DNA from: Corylus avellana
Taxonomy: Eukaryota; Streptophyta; Magnoliopsida; Fagales; Betulaceae
Direction: 5' to 3'
DNA length: 64,000 nucleotides
Assembly: GCF_901000735.1 (NCBI RefSeq)
Contig: NC_081541.1
Location: forward strand, 22,318,172-22,382,171
Shown: positions 12,545 to 23,854 of the stretch, piece after piece
Numbering within the stretch: the stretch's first letter is position 1
Layout: each line of letters opens with the position of its first letter
The notes under the pieces: model-generated
Seen by the model: the letters and a program-made list of their open reading frames with translations, nothing else
The model's database searches: none
What the model was told of the DNA's origin: nothing
Program-made: the position numbers and the translations under genes

Positions 12545-12571
12545 AATTCCTCGGTAATGGCGTCAAAAACT
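12545..12571 (-). other. Primer-binding site of the Tat/Athila-like element
   Basis: On the minus strand, immediately inside the LTR ending in ACAACA, the sequence reads AGTTTTTGACGCCATTACC then GAGG. It differs by a few transitions from the tRNA-Asp-type site TTGGCGCCGTTGCCGGGGA known in Tat/Athila elements. It sets the element's direction. Confidence 0.8.
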
Positions 12572-14089
12572 TGTTGTACAAATTTATTTAACTCGCAAGT
12601 GCACGAATCGATTGTAGTTTAATGGATTGTAAGTGCGAGGTCGATCCCACAGAGAATTGTATTCTTGAAAGAGCAATTTAAATGTAAACTAATTAAATCC
12701 TAACCTAGTTCCAACAAGGTTTTGAATTTTGAATTTTGAGATTAAAAGACAAACATAAACTAATTAAAATAAACTAAGAGATAAAAGACTAAGGTTTGAG
12801 AATTCACACTCATTGAATCATAACAACATACTTCCATGTTTATCAATATTAATCTAAAGTTCTCACAATTAAAATCTTAGCTATGTTTTACTATGCATCA
12901 ACAGTTAATCAAAATCATCCCATGTATCCATTCATTGCACAAATTACAAAAGGAATCCAATATCAATTAAATCATCAGATGTATCCGTAAATCACAAAAG
13001 ATATCCAATCTTAATTGAAACACCAAATGTATTCATAGAACAAATCACAAGGGATATCCAATTATTTAGGCAATAAAATCAAGCAATCAATTATGTGAAA
13101 TCATTTTAAATCATCAAGTGTATCCTTGAATCACCAAAGATATCCAAGAATTACTCTACACATTGAAAAGAAGGAAAACAATTGAAATATTAAACCCAAT
13201 AAAATTAGATAAATAAAGGCTTACATGAAAGTATTAATGTTCTTCATCGGTGAGGCTTCATCCCCAACATTAGTTGGGAATTTAGTTCCAAATAAAAATA
13301 AAGCCTAAATCTAAAGAAAACCTAAAGTAAAAAGAGAAAAACTGTAGAATTTTGCTCTCTGAAATTCTATATATATTCTTGAATGCAAAGAAGTCTATTT
13401 ATAGGCTTAAGGAAGTCCTAGAAGCCCTATTACACCTAGATAATTTGGATGTCTGTCTCCCAGTCAAAATAGAAGTTTGAAATCGGAATAGGATTTGTCT
13501 AGAATTGTGTCCTTTAATTGCGAGACGATTTTGGCATAGTAACCATCTGAATTAGGAAAATCCTATTTCACAATGAATTGTATTATTTTGAGTCAGCGTT
13601 CCAATGCCATTTGAATCACTTCAATCCGATATTTGAGAAGAAAGTTATGGTCAAAATACTGAGATGTGTGCAGAATCTTAATTTGAATCAAATCCGAAAT
13701 TTTATTCAATCTGATCTTTAATCCAATCTGATCTTTAATCTGATTGAACCTTTTCTTGGATTTGGTTAGACTTAACCACATCATCTAGGTCTTCTCAAAT
13801 TATGCTTTCTTCTAAACTTTGCATTTTTTCCTTTAAAGCTGTAGTTTTTCTTTAATGGCCTACAAAACACTAAAAATACAAAACTTACACAAAATATTAA
13901 ATAACGACACAGCTAAAGGATTAACTAATGTAAATAAAGGGGTCAAAGTATGAAATATTTGTCACTTATCATAGGCCCACTGCCGAACCACGTAAATACT
14001 GTGTGTTGATCTCTTGCATTTATCATTCCATTATTATTCTGTGAAGTTTGCACAATCATTGATTCAAGGGTGTGTCCATCCTTAACAAG

Positions 14090-14103
14090 TTGTATCAGAG
14101 CCA
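14090..14103 (+). other. Copia primer-binding site
   Basis: TTGTATCAGAGCC, two bases after the LTR end CTTAACA. It matches the TGGTATCAGAGC site of plant Copia elements (initiator tRNA-Met) with one change. Confidence 0.85.
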
Positions 14104-14166
14104 GGTTGACGGTAATACGGTACTATTCACCGACGTTTTTTATTTGAAGATTATTGTGCAATTTTA

Positions 14167-16343
14167 ATGGAAGGTACAAGCAGCAGAATGATAAGTCTAA
14201 ATGGCAGCAATTGGCTGCTTTGGAAAGGCAAGATGTTAGACATTCTTTACTATAAAGATATGTATGCTCCAATTGAAGGTGACACAGCCAAGCCAAAGGA
14301 GACTTTAGATGTAGAGTGGAAGAAATTAAATTTACAAGTAGTTGGTCTCATCCGGCAATGGGTGGATGACAAAGTCTACCATCATATTTATGATGAAACC
14401 AATGCTTGTGAACTATGGAAGAAGTTGACAACAAGATATGAGCGAAAGACAACCGTAAACAAAGCCTTCTTGATTCGACAACTTGTTAACTTGAAATTTA
14501 AGGAGGGTGTTTCAGTTTCCGACCATTTGAATGATTTTTAGAGTATCGTAAATCAACTGACTATTATGAAGATGACTCTTGATGAGGAGCTACAAGCTTT
14601 GATGCTCTTGAGCTCTCTACCAGATAGCTGGAAAACCATGGTGGTGTCCTTGAGTAACTCTATTGATAAGTACTAAAATATTCATATTTTCAGCCCTTAT
14701 CTTACATGTTTTAATCCTTTGGCTGTAGTTAATTAGGCCATTTTAATTCATTTTTGTGTTTTTGATGTTTTTACAGGCTTTTGGAAGAAAGTGAAGTAAA
14801 ACTGGGAGATTTGGGCTCAAAAATAGAAGATGGAAAAAATTGGAGCTCCCTGGTACTGCGATCAATCGCAGGGTACCTGCGATCGAGCGCAATACCAGAG
14901 AAGATACTGCACGAGCCAGGCTAGGAGCGATGGAGAGCAGGCTAAAAGAAGGATCGATTGTAGACCTGCGATCGAGCGCACACGGGTTGCGATCGATCGC
15001 ACCCGTGCGTGGGAGGCATCCCTAGTGGCAGCTAGAATGTCCCTATTTCCATATTAGGGTTTTTCAAACTCCAAATTGTAATAGGATTGAAACCCTATGA
15101 AATCCCTAGGGTTTACTACTTTTCCAAGGACTTCTAAAGCCTATAAATAGACTCCTAAGCCTTTAGAATAGACAGGCTTGGAGAAGGGAGAATAATAGGA
15201 GCTCTCAAGTCAAGTTTCGGGTTTATTCTTTCCTTTTTATTTTTTTTTATTTTATGAAGATGTTTAACATCAACTCTATGCGTAGCTAATTTACTTAGTA
15301 GGGCTAGATTGAAGCCCTAGTTATGTTTTGTTAATATTTTAATATTGGCGCCTTTGTGATGATCATGTTGTGCTATTTAACTTGATGAATACCTGCTTGC
15401 ATGAATTCCTCATATGTGTATGCCTAATCAACATGTGCATGTGGTATGGACTCATTATTTAGATCAATTTGGATGACCGAGTCTTGGGTTTAACTTAAGT
15501 AACAAAAGAATCCACACCACGATTCTTGGGTTAATCAACATGGGGAACCGGGAGTATACACCATGCCCTAGGCCTCGTGTGTCTGTCGATTTTCATAAAA
15601 CATATGTTTTTCTAAAGAACAATTTAGTATTTACCATGCTAAATCCTTTAGAAAAGAAAAGAGTTAGAGTAGACACCTATGCCTAACTCGTTGCTTAGGA
15701 AAATCAATAGCTTAAGGAGTATACACCCATGCCCTTAGGTTGGCAAACATTAAATATGCATAACTTGATCAAAGCATTGGCATATTGATATATTAGCTTA
15801 ATATAATTAGTGGTGGATATCAAAGCCCTACCCTTTGTTATCATCACTTCAACAATCAATCTTTATTTTGCTTTTGCTTAAGGAATCTATTTTTAGACAT
15901 AAATTCAGTAATCCTCGTGGGAATGATCCTGTACTTGCACCCTATACTACCATGTTGACCTTGTGCACTTGCAGGTAAAACGTACAATTATTTACCTATT
16001 AATTTAGGTAGATTTTTGCACAACATCTACTCCTGATGGCAAGATGACCATGGAGCAAGTCATAAGCAGCATGTTCAATGAAGAAACCAGAAGACAGGTT
16101 GCTGGGATAGATAGTGCACAAGCTCTTATCACAGAGAACAGGGGCAGAAGCAAAAACAGAGGTTTCAAGAGTCGTGATAAATCCAAAGGGAGGTCATAGT
16201 CAAGAGGGAGGTCCATTGAAAGAAGAAAATGTTATCATTGCGGCAAGGAGCGTCATATGAAGAGAAATTGCTATGCTTGGAAGCGAGAACAATACCAAGC
16301 TGACTACAACCAAAGAAAAGATGATGAAAAGAATACAATTGCC
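14167..16343 (+). pseudogene. Copia gag, split by a solo LTR
   Basis: The first block (14167-14663) reads MEGTSSRMISLNGSNWLLWK and continues to LSNS, the usual capsid-like start of plant Copia polyproteins (UBN2/DUF4219 type). It has a TAG at 14539. The frame resumes exactly after the solo LTR at 16026 (TPDGKMTMEQVISSMFNEE). It then reaches a CCHC zinc knuckle, CYHCGKERHMKRNC (~16230-16275), with a stop at ~16198 before it. Gag packages element RNA in virus-like particles; this copy cannot make a full protein. Confidence 0.88.
14664..16025 (+). mobile_element. Solo LTR, 1362 bp, copy 2, opposite orientation
   Basis: TGATAAGTACT...TTTGCACAACA, flanked by TCTAT/TCTAC (one mismatch). It is the reverse complement of the copy at 6450-7811. 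It sits inside Copia gag, and removing it restores the gag frame (SLSNS then TPDGKM). It contains GCGATCGATCGC-type motifs at 14857-15003, in the same place as in copy 1. Confidence 0.88.
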
Positions 16344-18255
16344 ACTTGCTCGAGGCAAGATGTGGTAGTTCTATCTTATGGTGCTGGGGATTGTTTGCAT
16401 GTTGCTGATAATGATGAGGAGTGGGTTGTAGAACTTGTAGACACCGCTGCCTCTTACCATGCTACTTCTAACAAGGAGATCTTCACATCATACAAAGCAG
16501 GTGACTTTGGTACGGTAAGAATGGGCAACACTAGCAACCCGAAGATAGTTGAGGTTGGTAACATTCATGTTCAAACCAATGTCGGGTGTACATTGATTTT
16601 GAAGGATGTTTGACTTATTCCCAACCTGCATCTCAATCTCATATCTGGGAATATTCTTGATAAAGAAGGATATGAAAGTTACTTTGGCAAAGGAATTTGG
16701 AAGCTCACCAAGGGATCTTTGGTGGTGGCTAAAGGCAAGTCTTGTTGTTCATTATACAAGACACATATGAAGGTGTGTCGTGATGAGTTGTTCCCTGTGG
16801 AAGATAGTTCATCTCCAAAGTTATGTCACAAAAGGCTAGGTCACATGAGTGAGAAAGGGTTGCAGATTTTGGCAAAGAAGCTGCTCATTCCTATTGACAA
16901 AGGTAAAGCAGTTAATCCATGTGAACATTGTTTATTTGGGAAGCAGCATAGAGTTTCTTTTGCAACGTCTTCACAAAAGAAATCTACTGTTCTGGAGAGG
17001 GTCTACTCAGATGTTTGTGGACCTATCGAAGTTCCACCGGGTGGCAATAGATATTTTGTCACATTCATTGATGATGCATTAAGGAAAGTGTGGGTCTATC
17101 TACTAAAGACAAAAGATCAAGTCTTTGATATCTTTCAACAATTCCATGCCATGGTTGAAAGAGAGACTGGAAAGTAGTTGAAGTGTCTCCGTACTGACAA
17201 CGAAGGAGAATATACTGTGAAGAAACTCAGAAGCTTTGGCTCAGAGCATGGAATAAGGCATGAAAAGACTGTGCCAGGCACCCCACAACACAATGGTATT
17301 ACGGAGAGGATGAACCGCACCATTGTAGAAAGAGTTAGATGCATGCTCAAAATGGCTGGATTACACAAGTCATTTTGGGGAGAGGCCACTCTGATGGCCT
17401 ACTATTTAATCAACCGTTCACCTTCAATTCCTTTGGGTTTCGACATACCAGAGAGAGTATGGAGCGGAAGAGATATCTCATATTCTCATTTGAAGGTATT
17501 TGGGTGCAAGGCTTTTGCACATGTTCCAAAGGAAAACAAGTTGAAGCTTGATGACAAGGCACTTGTATTTTCTAAGTTACAGAAACGAAGAATTTGGATT
17601 CAGACTATGGGATCCAATCAAGACGAAGATTGTCAGAAGTCGAGATGTGGTTTTCTATGAAGACCAATTCTATGGTGATGTAGATAAACCTGAGAAGTCT
17701 AAAGCTGTGATTGAAGATATAGCTGATTTATCTTCCAGTCCTTCTTAGCATACTCCAGATGAGGAAGTTCTGCATGATGCTACACTAGAATTGGCTCCCA
17801 GTGATGAGCCAGAGTTGCTTGATAATGATGAGGATACTGAGCAGGGGGGGCATCCTTATGATTAGGAAGATTCAAGGTCTTAGGTTAGAAGATCTACTAG
17901 AGAGCATAGACTGTCATCCAAATATCTTACTTCATAATATATTCTGCTTACTGGAGAGGGGGAGCCAGAGAGTTTCCAAGAAGTACAATCTCATAAGGAT
18001 AAAATCTGTTGGGTAAAAGCCATGCAAGAAGAGATGAATTCTCAGCAGAAAAATGATACCAATGAGTTGGTAGAACTTCCTAAAGGCAGAAAAGCACTGA
18101 AGAACAAGTGGGTGTTCAAACTGAAAAGGGATAGCAGTGGAAAGCTAGCAAAGCACAAAGCACGGTTAGTAGTTGAAGGCTTAGCACAAAAAAAAGGCAT
18201 TGACTTTGATGAGATCTTCTCTCCAATTGTGAAGATGAAAAACTTTACTTACTAG
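16344..18255 (+). pseudogene. Copia pol: protease, integrase, start of RT, broken
   Basis: The protease region has ELVDTAASYHATSN (~16430), where D-T-A-A-S stands for the usual DSGAS active site. The GAG-pre-integrase HHCC module is HKRLGHMSEKG...CEHCLFGK (16825-16940). The integrase core keeps its three acidic residues, in YSDVCGP, RTDNEGEY and NGITERMNRT. A stop lies before LKCLRTD (17175-17177) and a frameshift at ~17570 leads to NEEFGFRLWDP and IRSRDVVFYED-type sequence. RT begins at 18022 (EEMNSQQKND, NKWVFKLKRD, HKARLVVEGLAQKKGIDF) and stops at ~18240 before the catalytic YVDD. At least five stops or shifts are visible. Confidence 0.9.
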
Positions 18256-18350
18256 AGCAGGAGCAGGAGTAGGAGCATGTGGCTTGTCCCTGAGTCGAGT
18301 GCTGCATCTAAGGGTAATTGACACCTCTGCCACGCGATGTTGCAATGGCT
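18256..18350 (-). pseudogene. Detached piece of the MDL-like gene's C-terminal extension
   Basis: On the minus strand it reads LQHRVAEVSIT then CSTRLRDKPHAPTPAPA, matching the repeat units at 26810-27079. It continues exactly where the other piece stops at 26728 (NEELVIEP then LQHRVAE, with the spacing of the other units). The 8.4-kb LARD element therefore split the gene here, and the Copia remnant begins at its other edge. Confidence 0.8.
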
Positions 18351-21215
18351 ATACAAGTTCCGGGTTATGGAATTAATGGGTTAAACTCTAATTTTACCTA
18401 TTGGTAAAGCATGAACATAAACCCTAATTTTATATAGTATGAATTAAATTGGGGCTTTTGGTACGTGAACACTAAGTATGTTGTTTGAATGGGCTAATTA
18501 CATTTAAAGTGTTAATTAACCTTAGGCTTTCATGGGTTTAATAGAAATTGATGAATATGGGTTTAGGTTTTAATGTCATATTAGAATCATGGTAAATATC
18601 GTAAGTGTTTATGAGTATATTATAAATTGTTGTAAACGACAATGAGAATGGATATATATTTACGTTACGTATGATAAGGGAGTAAATGAGTATTTAATGT
18701 AATGAGTAGTAAATAGATAAGTAGATGGGTATAATGGTAAACATGTTAATAAACATAGAGTATGATAAGGTTATGTAATAAAATGATTTAAGATGAGATG
18801 ATTGTACATTATTGGTTGCCCAAATATAACCTTAAGGCATTAGAGTATTATATGTATAAATTGTTTATGTTGTAAATATGCATAACTAGACTTTGGATTC
18901 ACTTAGTATTGCAATTAAATATATATGTACAATAAAAGTGACATAAGCACGTTATTGAAATTGGATTAACTTAATATGCGTTTAAATTATATAAGTACCA
19001 AATATACTTTCCTATCATAATTTGATATAGTAATAAATTGCTATGTATAGATGGAATTCATTGTGTATTTAGTAATCGAGTTAATACATGGTGTAAGGAT
19101 ATGGTAACCTTGGGTGTCTTAGTGTAAAGCAATTAATTAGAATAAGGCCTTAGTTGTGTTGGCTTATTTGGAGGGTCTTTGGTGCTTAGTTAAGGTCTAG
19201 GAGAGTAAGCGATGTAGTGAGAGATGCTTGTGGGATGCAAGTATCTTGGTGAAGTTCATATTGTTAGAGCCTATAATAGAGTTTAACTATGTGTTTATCA
19301 TGTAAATATATAGGTACTCGCAAGTGGGTCAAGGTTGCTAAGAGAACCCAAGCGAATCAAGGTAAGTATTTTACTTACTGGGCAAAAATGGTTCTATTTT
19401 TAAAGTATAAAAGATGTTTTGGTTGAACGATTGATGTATGAATGTTTGAGATACTATGATTATTGGTGATGTTCTATGAGATGTGTTGGATGGATGTTTG
19501 ATGTACTGTTTCTATGAGCTTTTATGGATTTGCAAGATAATGTGATGATTATGTTGTCATGAGTATTTCGATGATTCATATGGTTTACGACATGATTCTA
19601 TGATTTTATGATATGAGTTATGATAACATATGAGTTCAAGGATTTAGTGACATAAGCACGCATAGCATATGATTGCATGAAAATGATGTTAAAAGAAAGG
19701 TAACTAGTCTTATTTTGTAGATGGCCCAAGTAGTGGCAAGGAAAGTAAGGTTAGGGACAAATAATGTTAAAGGAAAGGTAACTGGCTTTACTTTGTAGAT
19801 GGCCCAAGTAGCGGCAAGCAAAGTAAGGCTAGGGACAAATGATGTTAAAGAAAAGGTAACCGGCCTTACTTTGTAGATGGCCCAAGTAGCGGCAAGCAAA
19901 GTAAGGTTAGGGACAAACGATGTTAAAGGAGAGGTAACTGGTCTTACTTTGTAGATGGCCCAAGTAGCTGCAAGCAAAGTAAGAATGGTCCTTGTTTTGT
20001 AGATGGCACAAGTAGGGGCAAGCAAAACAAGGATTGACCTTACTCTGTAGATGGCACAAGTAGGGGCAATCAGAGTAAGGACAGAGACAAATGATGTTAA
20101 AGGAAAGATAACTGGTCTTACTTTGTAGATGGAACAAGTAGCGGCAAGCAAAGTAAGAACGGTCCTTGTTTTGTAGATGGAACAAGTAGGGGCAAGCAAA
20201 ACAAGGATTGACCTTGCTCTGTAGATGGCACAAGTAGAGGCAAATAGAGTAAGGACAAGGACTAATGGTACATAGTGAAACAAGAAACAAGAATGACAAT
20301 GATGAGCATGAGTTTGCGTGGCATATGAATGTTATGATGATGATGATGATGATATATGATGCTTGCATTGTTGCATATGATGATTTTTATGCTAGACGTA
20401 TCGGTATGCATACGAGACGGGAGATGGAACCGTGCGTACGTATATCGTTATGGATAGATGATGCATGGTGACTTTCCATATGTTTTATTGTTAAGCTATA
20501 AAATATGTAAGTATGTATAAAGTTAGATGGGTTAGTATGCGCATGTTCCGAGAGCGGAAGATCGGGCTTATGTATACTTTCATAACTAATCTAGTATGTT
20601 TTCAAATGATGATTCTTTTTGAAAGCCTAGTGAGTTCTATATTGCTGAGCGTCTTTATTTTATGCAGACGGGAGGCTCATGAAATCCACCTGCATCATGT
20701 GTGGTGGTGATTCCCATGGTGCAGACGATGTTGTGGATGTAGGTACAAAGATGGTAGATGAGGATCTTGTTGCCATGTGTTTGGGCCATGATGTTTGAGG
20801 CCTAGAAGTGTCGGGGGTTGATTTTGTTGGACTAGTTATTAGTCCTCTTTGTTAGAGCATTTATGTATATGCTTAGATGTTGGTATTTTGTATATGGCTC
20901 ATGTCGCATGTGACACTTTGTTTAGCCATTCTTTTGTATGTAAAACATTATTCACATAGGTGTATGGTTAGCTCAAATGTGTTAAGTTATGTCTATGTTA
21001 TTTATATTCCATTGCAAAGATATAAACTCTGATTAATCATGGATGATGCATATAGTTCTATGAGACTTATGTTATTGTCAATCAAGTTAATGCATGGGTT
21101 CATGGCATACTGCGGTATCGCCATGCCACTGTGACAATCCGCTTTGTTGTGGGTTATTAGTTTTTTTTTTAAAAGAAATAAATTTAATCATTCTTTTATC
21201 AAGCGGGTCGTCACA
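18351..21215 (+). repeat. Left (5') LTR of the LARD
   Basis: It starts ATACAAGTTCCGGG directly after GGCT, without the TG expected of an LTR, and ends GTCGTCACA. It lacks the ~940 bases that precede the matching point in the right copy if the tract at 22904 marks the true LTR start. It carries the hairpin array at 19709-20254 and an ATG microsatellite at ~20333-20352. Its last ~95 bases form an imperfect inverted repeat (TGTGACAATCCGCTT ... AAGCGGGTCGTCACA). Confidence 0.85.
19709..20254 (+). repeat. Nine covarying hairpin units, left LTR
   Basis: Nine units share a loop of about 23 bases like TAGATGGCACAAGTAGGGG then CAAG, closed by a 9-10 bp stem. Three stem versions occur: CTTACTTTG/CAAAGTAAG, CCTTGTTTTG/CAAAACAAGG and CCTTACTCTG/CAGAGTAAGG. 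They differ by paired changes on both arms. The order is A, A, A, A, B, C, A, B, C. Spacers of ~35 bases (GATGTTAAAGGAAAGGTAAC type) separate the A units. All units sit in the same orientation. Confidence 0.9.
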
Positions 21216-23854
21216 GAAATTGGTATCAGAGCGAATGGTATCAAGTTCTTTAGGGAACTTGCTACCATAGCAACTATTATATTATAAGCAGCTAGGTTCA
21301 TAACGTTGAGTCTAGTGTTTGTTTAAGAATAACACCAGAGCTATAGGAATCTTAAAAGCTTCAAGAAAATCTAATATGTCGAAACTTTTATGAGATTATG
21401 ATTGTGTTGATTGTGTGTGGTGCATCGTAGATTTGCTATATGTGCATGTTTACGATATGACATTGCCTATGTGGTTTCTTTGGCACTGACACGAGGCTCT
21501 TGCAGAGTGATGCCTCGTTTGCTTTGTGGATCATATGAATTGATCTTTTAAAGTTTAGTTTCTCTAGGATCTAAGGTACGAAGTTGAGTTTTTACCCTAG
21601 CATAGAGTATGGTTGGTCTTAGAAGAGGTGTGTTTCTATGTTTGGTAATCTAGGTATTGAGTGACGTAGTCCTTTCTTAAGGGTATAGCCAATTTGTATT
21701 AAGTTACGAATAATGTAAAAGAGAATTCCTCGAGAGAGTAGTCTAACGATCGTCTCTTCGGAAAATGACGAGGTATTCGGGGAAGGTATCAAAGAAGGTA
21801 TGGATAGCGAATAGTGTGCTCAACTAAGCGAATGGGTTAGATACTTTGTGGAGGTTGCGCCAACCTTGTAGAGGATAACAGTCTGGCTTGAAGAATTTAA
21901 CCGATGTTCGTGTCCTACATTTGGGGATAACACGTGTCTCACTGAAGCAGAGGACTAGCTCGTGAATATTCAGAATTCTCTTCAATGTCGCGAATGTCCG
22001 GAGGAGCAAAAGCTAACTTCGCCACTTACGCACTAACAAGAAGAGCAAGACTTTGGTGCCATCAAGGGAGTAGTTAACTGACAAATTGAGGAGCAAGGAA
22101 GCTATTACCTAAGCCAATTAATGGAAGCGTTTCGCCGACAGTAATCGTTGATCTGTCAGACACTACACAACATGCTGACAACAGTACATGCGACTATTTG
22201 GGAAAGGCCAAAACATACAATCTTTAAGTCCTTATTTACATGTTCGAAGAAAAATAGATTGGTAGAACACATAGCGATGATGAATTAATTAGAGCACCCT
22301 AATAATTATTTAAGTACGTATATGAACAATAAAAATAATTTTAGAATCCTAATAGAGAAAAAAATGTGGGTATGTATGAGGGTAGTGTTAAACTTTTTAT
22401 ATTTACTACCTATCTAGATTTTTAATGAATATTAAATGGGTGTTAAAGTGACTATGAACTAGAGAAGTGTTAAAGCATCTTGTTTTAAGAAATGGCTATG
22501 AAGTAAAGAGTTGATTTAAAGAAGTAGTTTTTATACAATGTGTTAAAGAATCATGTTTTGAATGACGATGTTGAAACAAATAGTTGGTTTAAGTATATTT
22601 CATAAAAGGTGTTAAGCAACCTTTTTTTTAAAAGTACGAGTTTAAGCAAAGGAATTTTTCCAAGTATGAGATTTCTAATATGTTTTATGCTCTAAGAAAC
22701 GTGTTTGATACAAATGATTGTTAAAGCGAAAGAATTTTGAAGTGTGGAATTTCAATAAAGTTTTGTGTTAAAGAATAGTGTTTGAATGGATGCATACATG
22801 AAAGAAGAGTTTATGATCATGCGGTGTAATAGTAAAGTTTTGAGATCTATATGAGCATAGTAACTAAATAGGTGTGTACAAATTTCGAGGACGAAATTTA
22901 ATATGGAGGGGACGAGAAAATAACTAAGCTTAATACTAGTAACCTCATAGTAATCTGAATTAATTAGGAGAATAAATAATGCATGGAATAATTTAGAATA
23001 ATAAATATAATAATAATAATAATATTTGTGAGATAATAATATAATAGCAATATTATTTAATGATGATATACTTATGTAATATAAGTTTTAGTGATAAAGA
23101 GATTAACTAATAATAATTTTAGTGTGACAATCGATTAATATATAAAATAGGTTAATAGTATTAGAAGAATAAAGTTTAATAATAAGTTATGATGTGGTAA
23201 ATGATTAATGGTAATGATATATAAGTTGTGGTTAGAATAAATAAAAGTAGTGTGGGGAATTAAAAAGAACAAAAAAATAAAATTAATATGAAGTGGGGTA
23301 ATATAGCAATTTATAAAAGATGGGGCTTTAAAATAAAAATGAAATCTAACTTGCCACGTGTCAAGCCATGGTTGGATGGGAGAAGATAACATTATCTTCT
23401 CCCCTCTCCCAAACTCACGTGCAGCAGCCCCCAATTCTTTCTTTCTTTCCTCTCTTCTTTCTTTTCTTTCTCTTCTCTCTTTCCCTTCTTCTCACGCACA
23501 CACACTTGGCCAAATGAATGAGAGAGATTATGAGATTGAGAGAGGAAGAGATGCAAACCGAGCTAGAGAGAGAATGAGACCGAATGAGAGAGAGAGCTGC
23601 TGTCCGAAGAGGAAGAAAGAAGAAGAAGAAGAAGAAAGTGAGGAACGAAAATGGAATTTCCGGCCATAAATTGTTGTTAGGTAAATCTCTAACCTTCCTC
23701 TTATGATTTTATGTTCTATCCATTAGATTAGAAGCTTGAAAGCATGTTTATTTGGGGAATTTCTAATTAGGTCCGAAAATTGGGGAATTTTAATTAGAAG
23801 CCTAATTCCTAAAATTAGCTTGGGGGTTTTATGTGTTATAAATTGCTATGCATT
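21216..23854 (+). other. Non-coding interior of the LARD
   Basis: A primer-binding site lies at 21221-21232 and a purine tract ATGGAGGGGACGAGAAAA at 22903-22920, after CGAGGACGAAATTTAATA, a wording common just before Gypsy 3' LTRs. Beyond it are a TAA microsatellite (~23005-23030), a CCACGTGTC box, a long CT-rich tract (23430-23490) and GA-rich sequence to 23650. That layout looks like a promoter and leader and supports reading 22913-23854 as the first part of the 3' LTR. No protein is recognised. Confidence 0.6.

Larger units (their letters stand above)
7901..13971 (-). mobile_element. Non-autonomous Tat/Athila-like LTR retrotransposon, full length
   Basis: The LTRs are 7901-9282 (1382 bp) and 12572-13971 (1400 bp), both of the form TGTTGT...CTTATCA, and the element is flanked by TSD TAGGC. 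On the minus strand the LTR ends in ACAACA and is followed by TGACGCCATTACCGAGG, close to the TGGCGCCGTTGCCGGGG primer-binding site of Tat/Athila elements (complementary to tRNA-Asp). The other end has the purine-rich tract AAGTTTGGGGTGTT beside the 3' LTR. The 3.29-kb interior has only gag-like pieces and no protease, RT or integrase, so it must have moved with another element's enzymes. The LTRs differ from each other at many places, so the insertion is not recent. Confidence 0.9.
5907..18255 (+). mobile_element. Ty1/Copia element, 3'-truncated and carrying three nested insertions
   Basis: Removing the inserts gives a ~740-bp 5' LTR (5907-6449, 7812-7900, 13972-14087), a primer-binding site at 14090, gag, protease, integrase and the first part of reverse transcriptase. 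The element stops at ~18255 where it meets a piece of the MDL-like gene; no 3' LTR or RNase H is present. The LTR carries a TATA-like box (CATAAATAGCC, ~6245). All three insertions repair cleanly: TSDs ATTAA (6445-6449/7812-7816), TAGGC (7896-7900/13972-13976) and TCTAT/TCTAC (14659-14663/16026-16030). The exact left end of the LTR is uncertain. Confidence 0.85.

Noticed and set aside
19709..20254. CRISPR-like array (regular repeats with hairpins)
   Set aside because: Eukaryotic LTR context; the spacers are themselves repeats and identical between LTRs, and unit lengths vary.
23358..23669. 103-codon frame in the LARD interior
   Set aside because: Low-complexity Ser then Glu/Arg-rich translation of a CT-rich and GA-rich leader; absent from the left LTR side.
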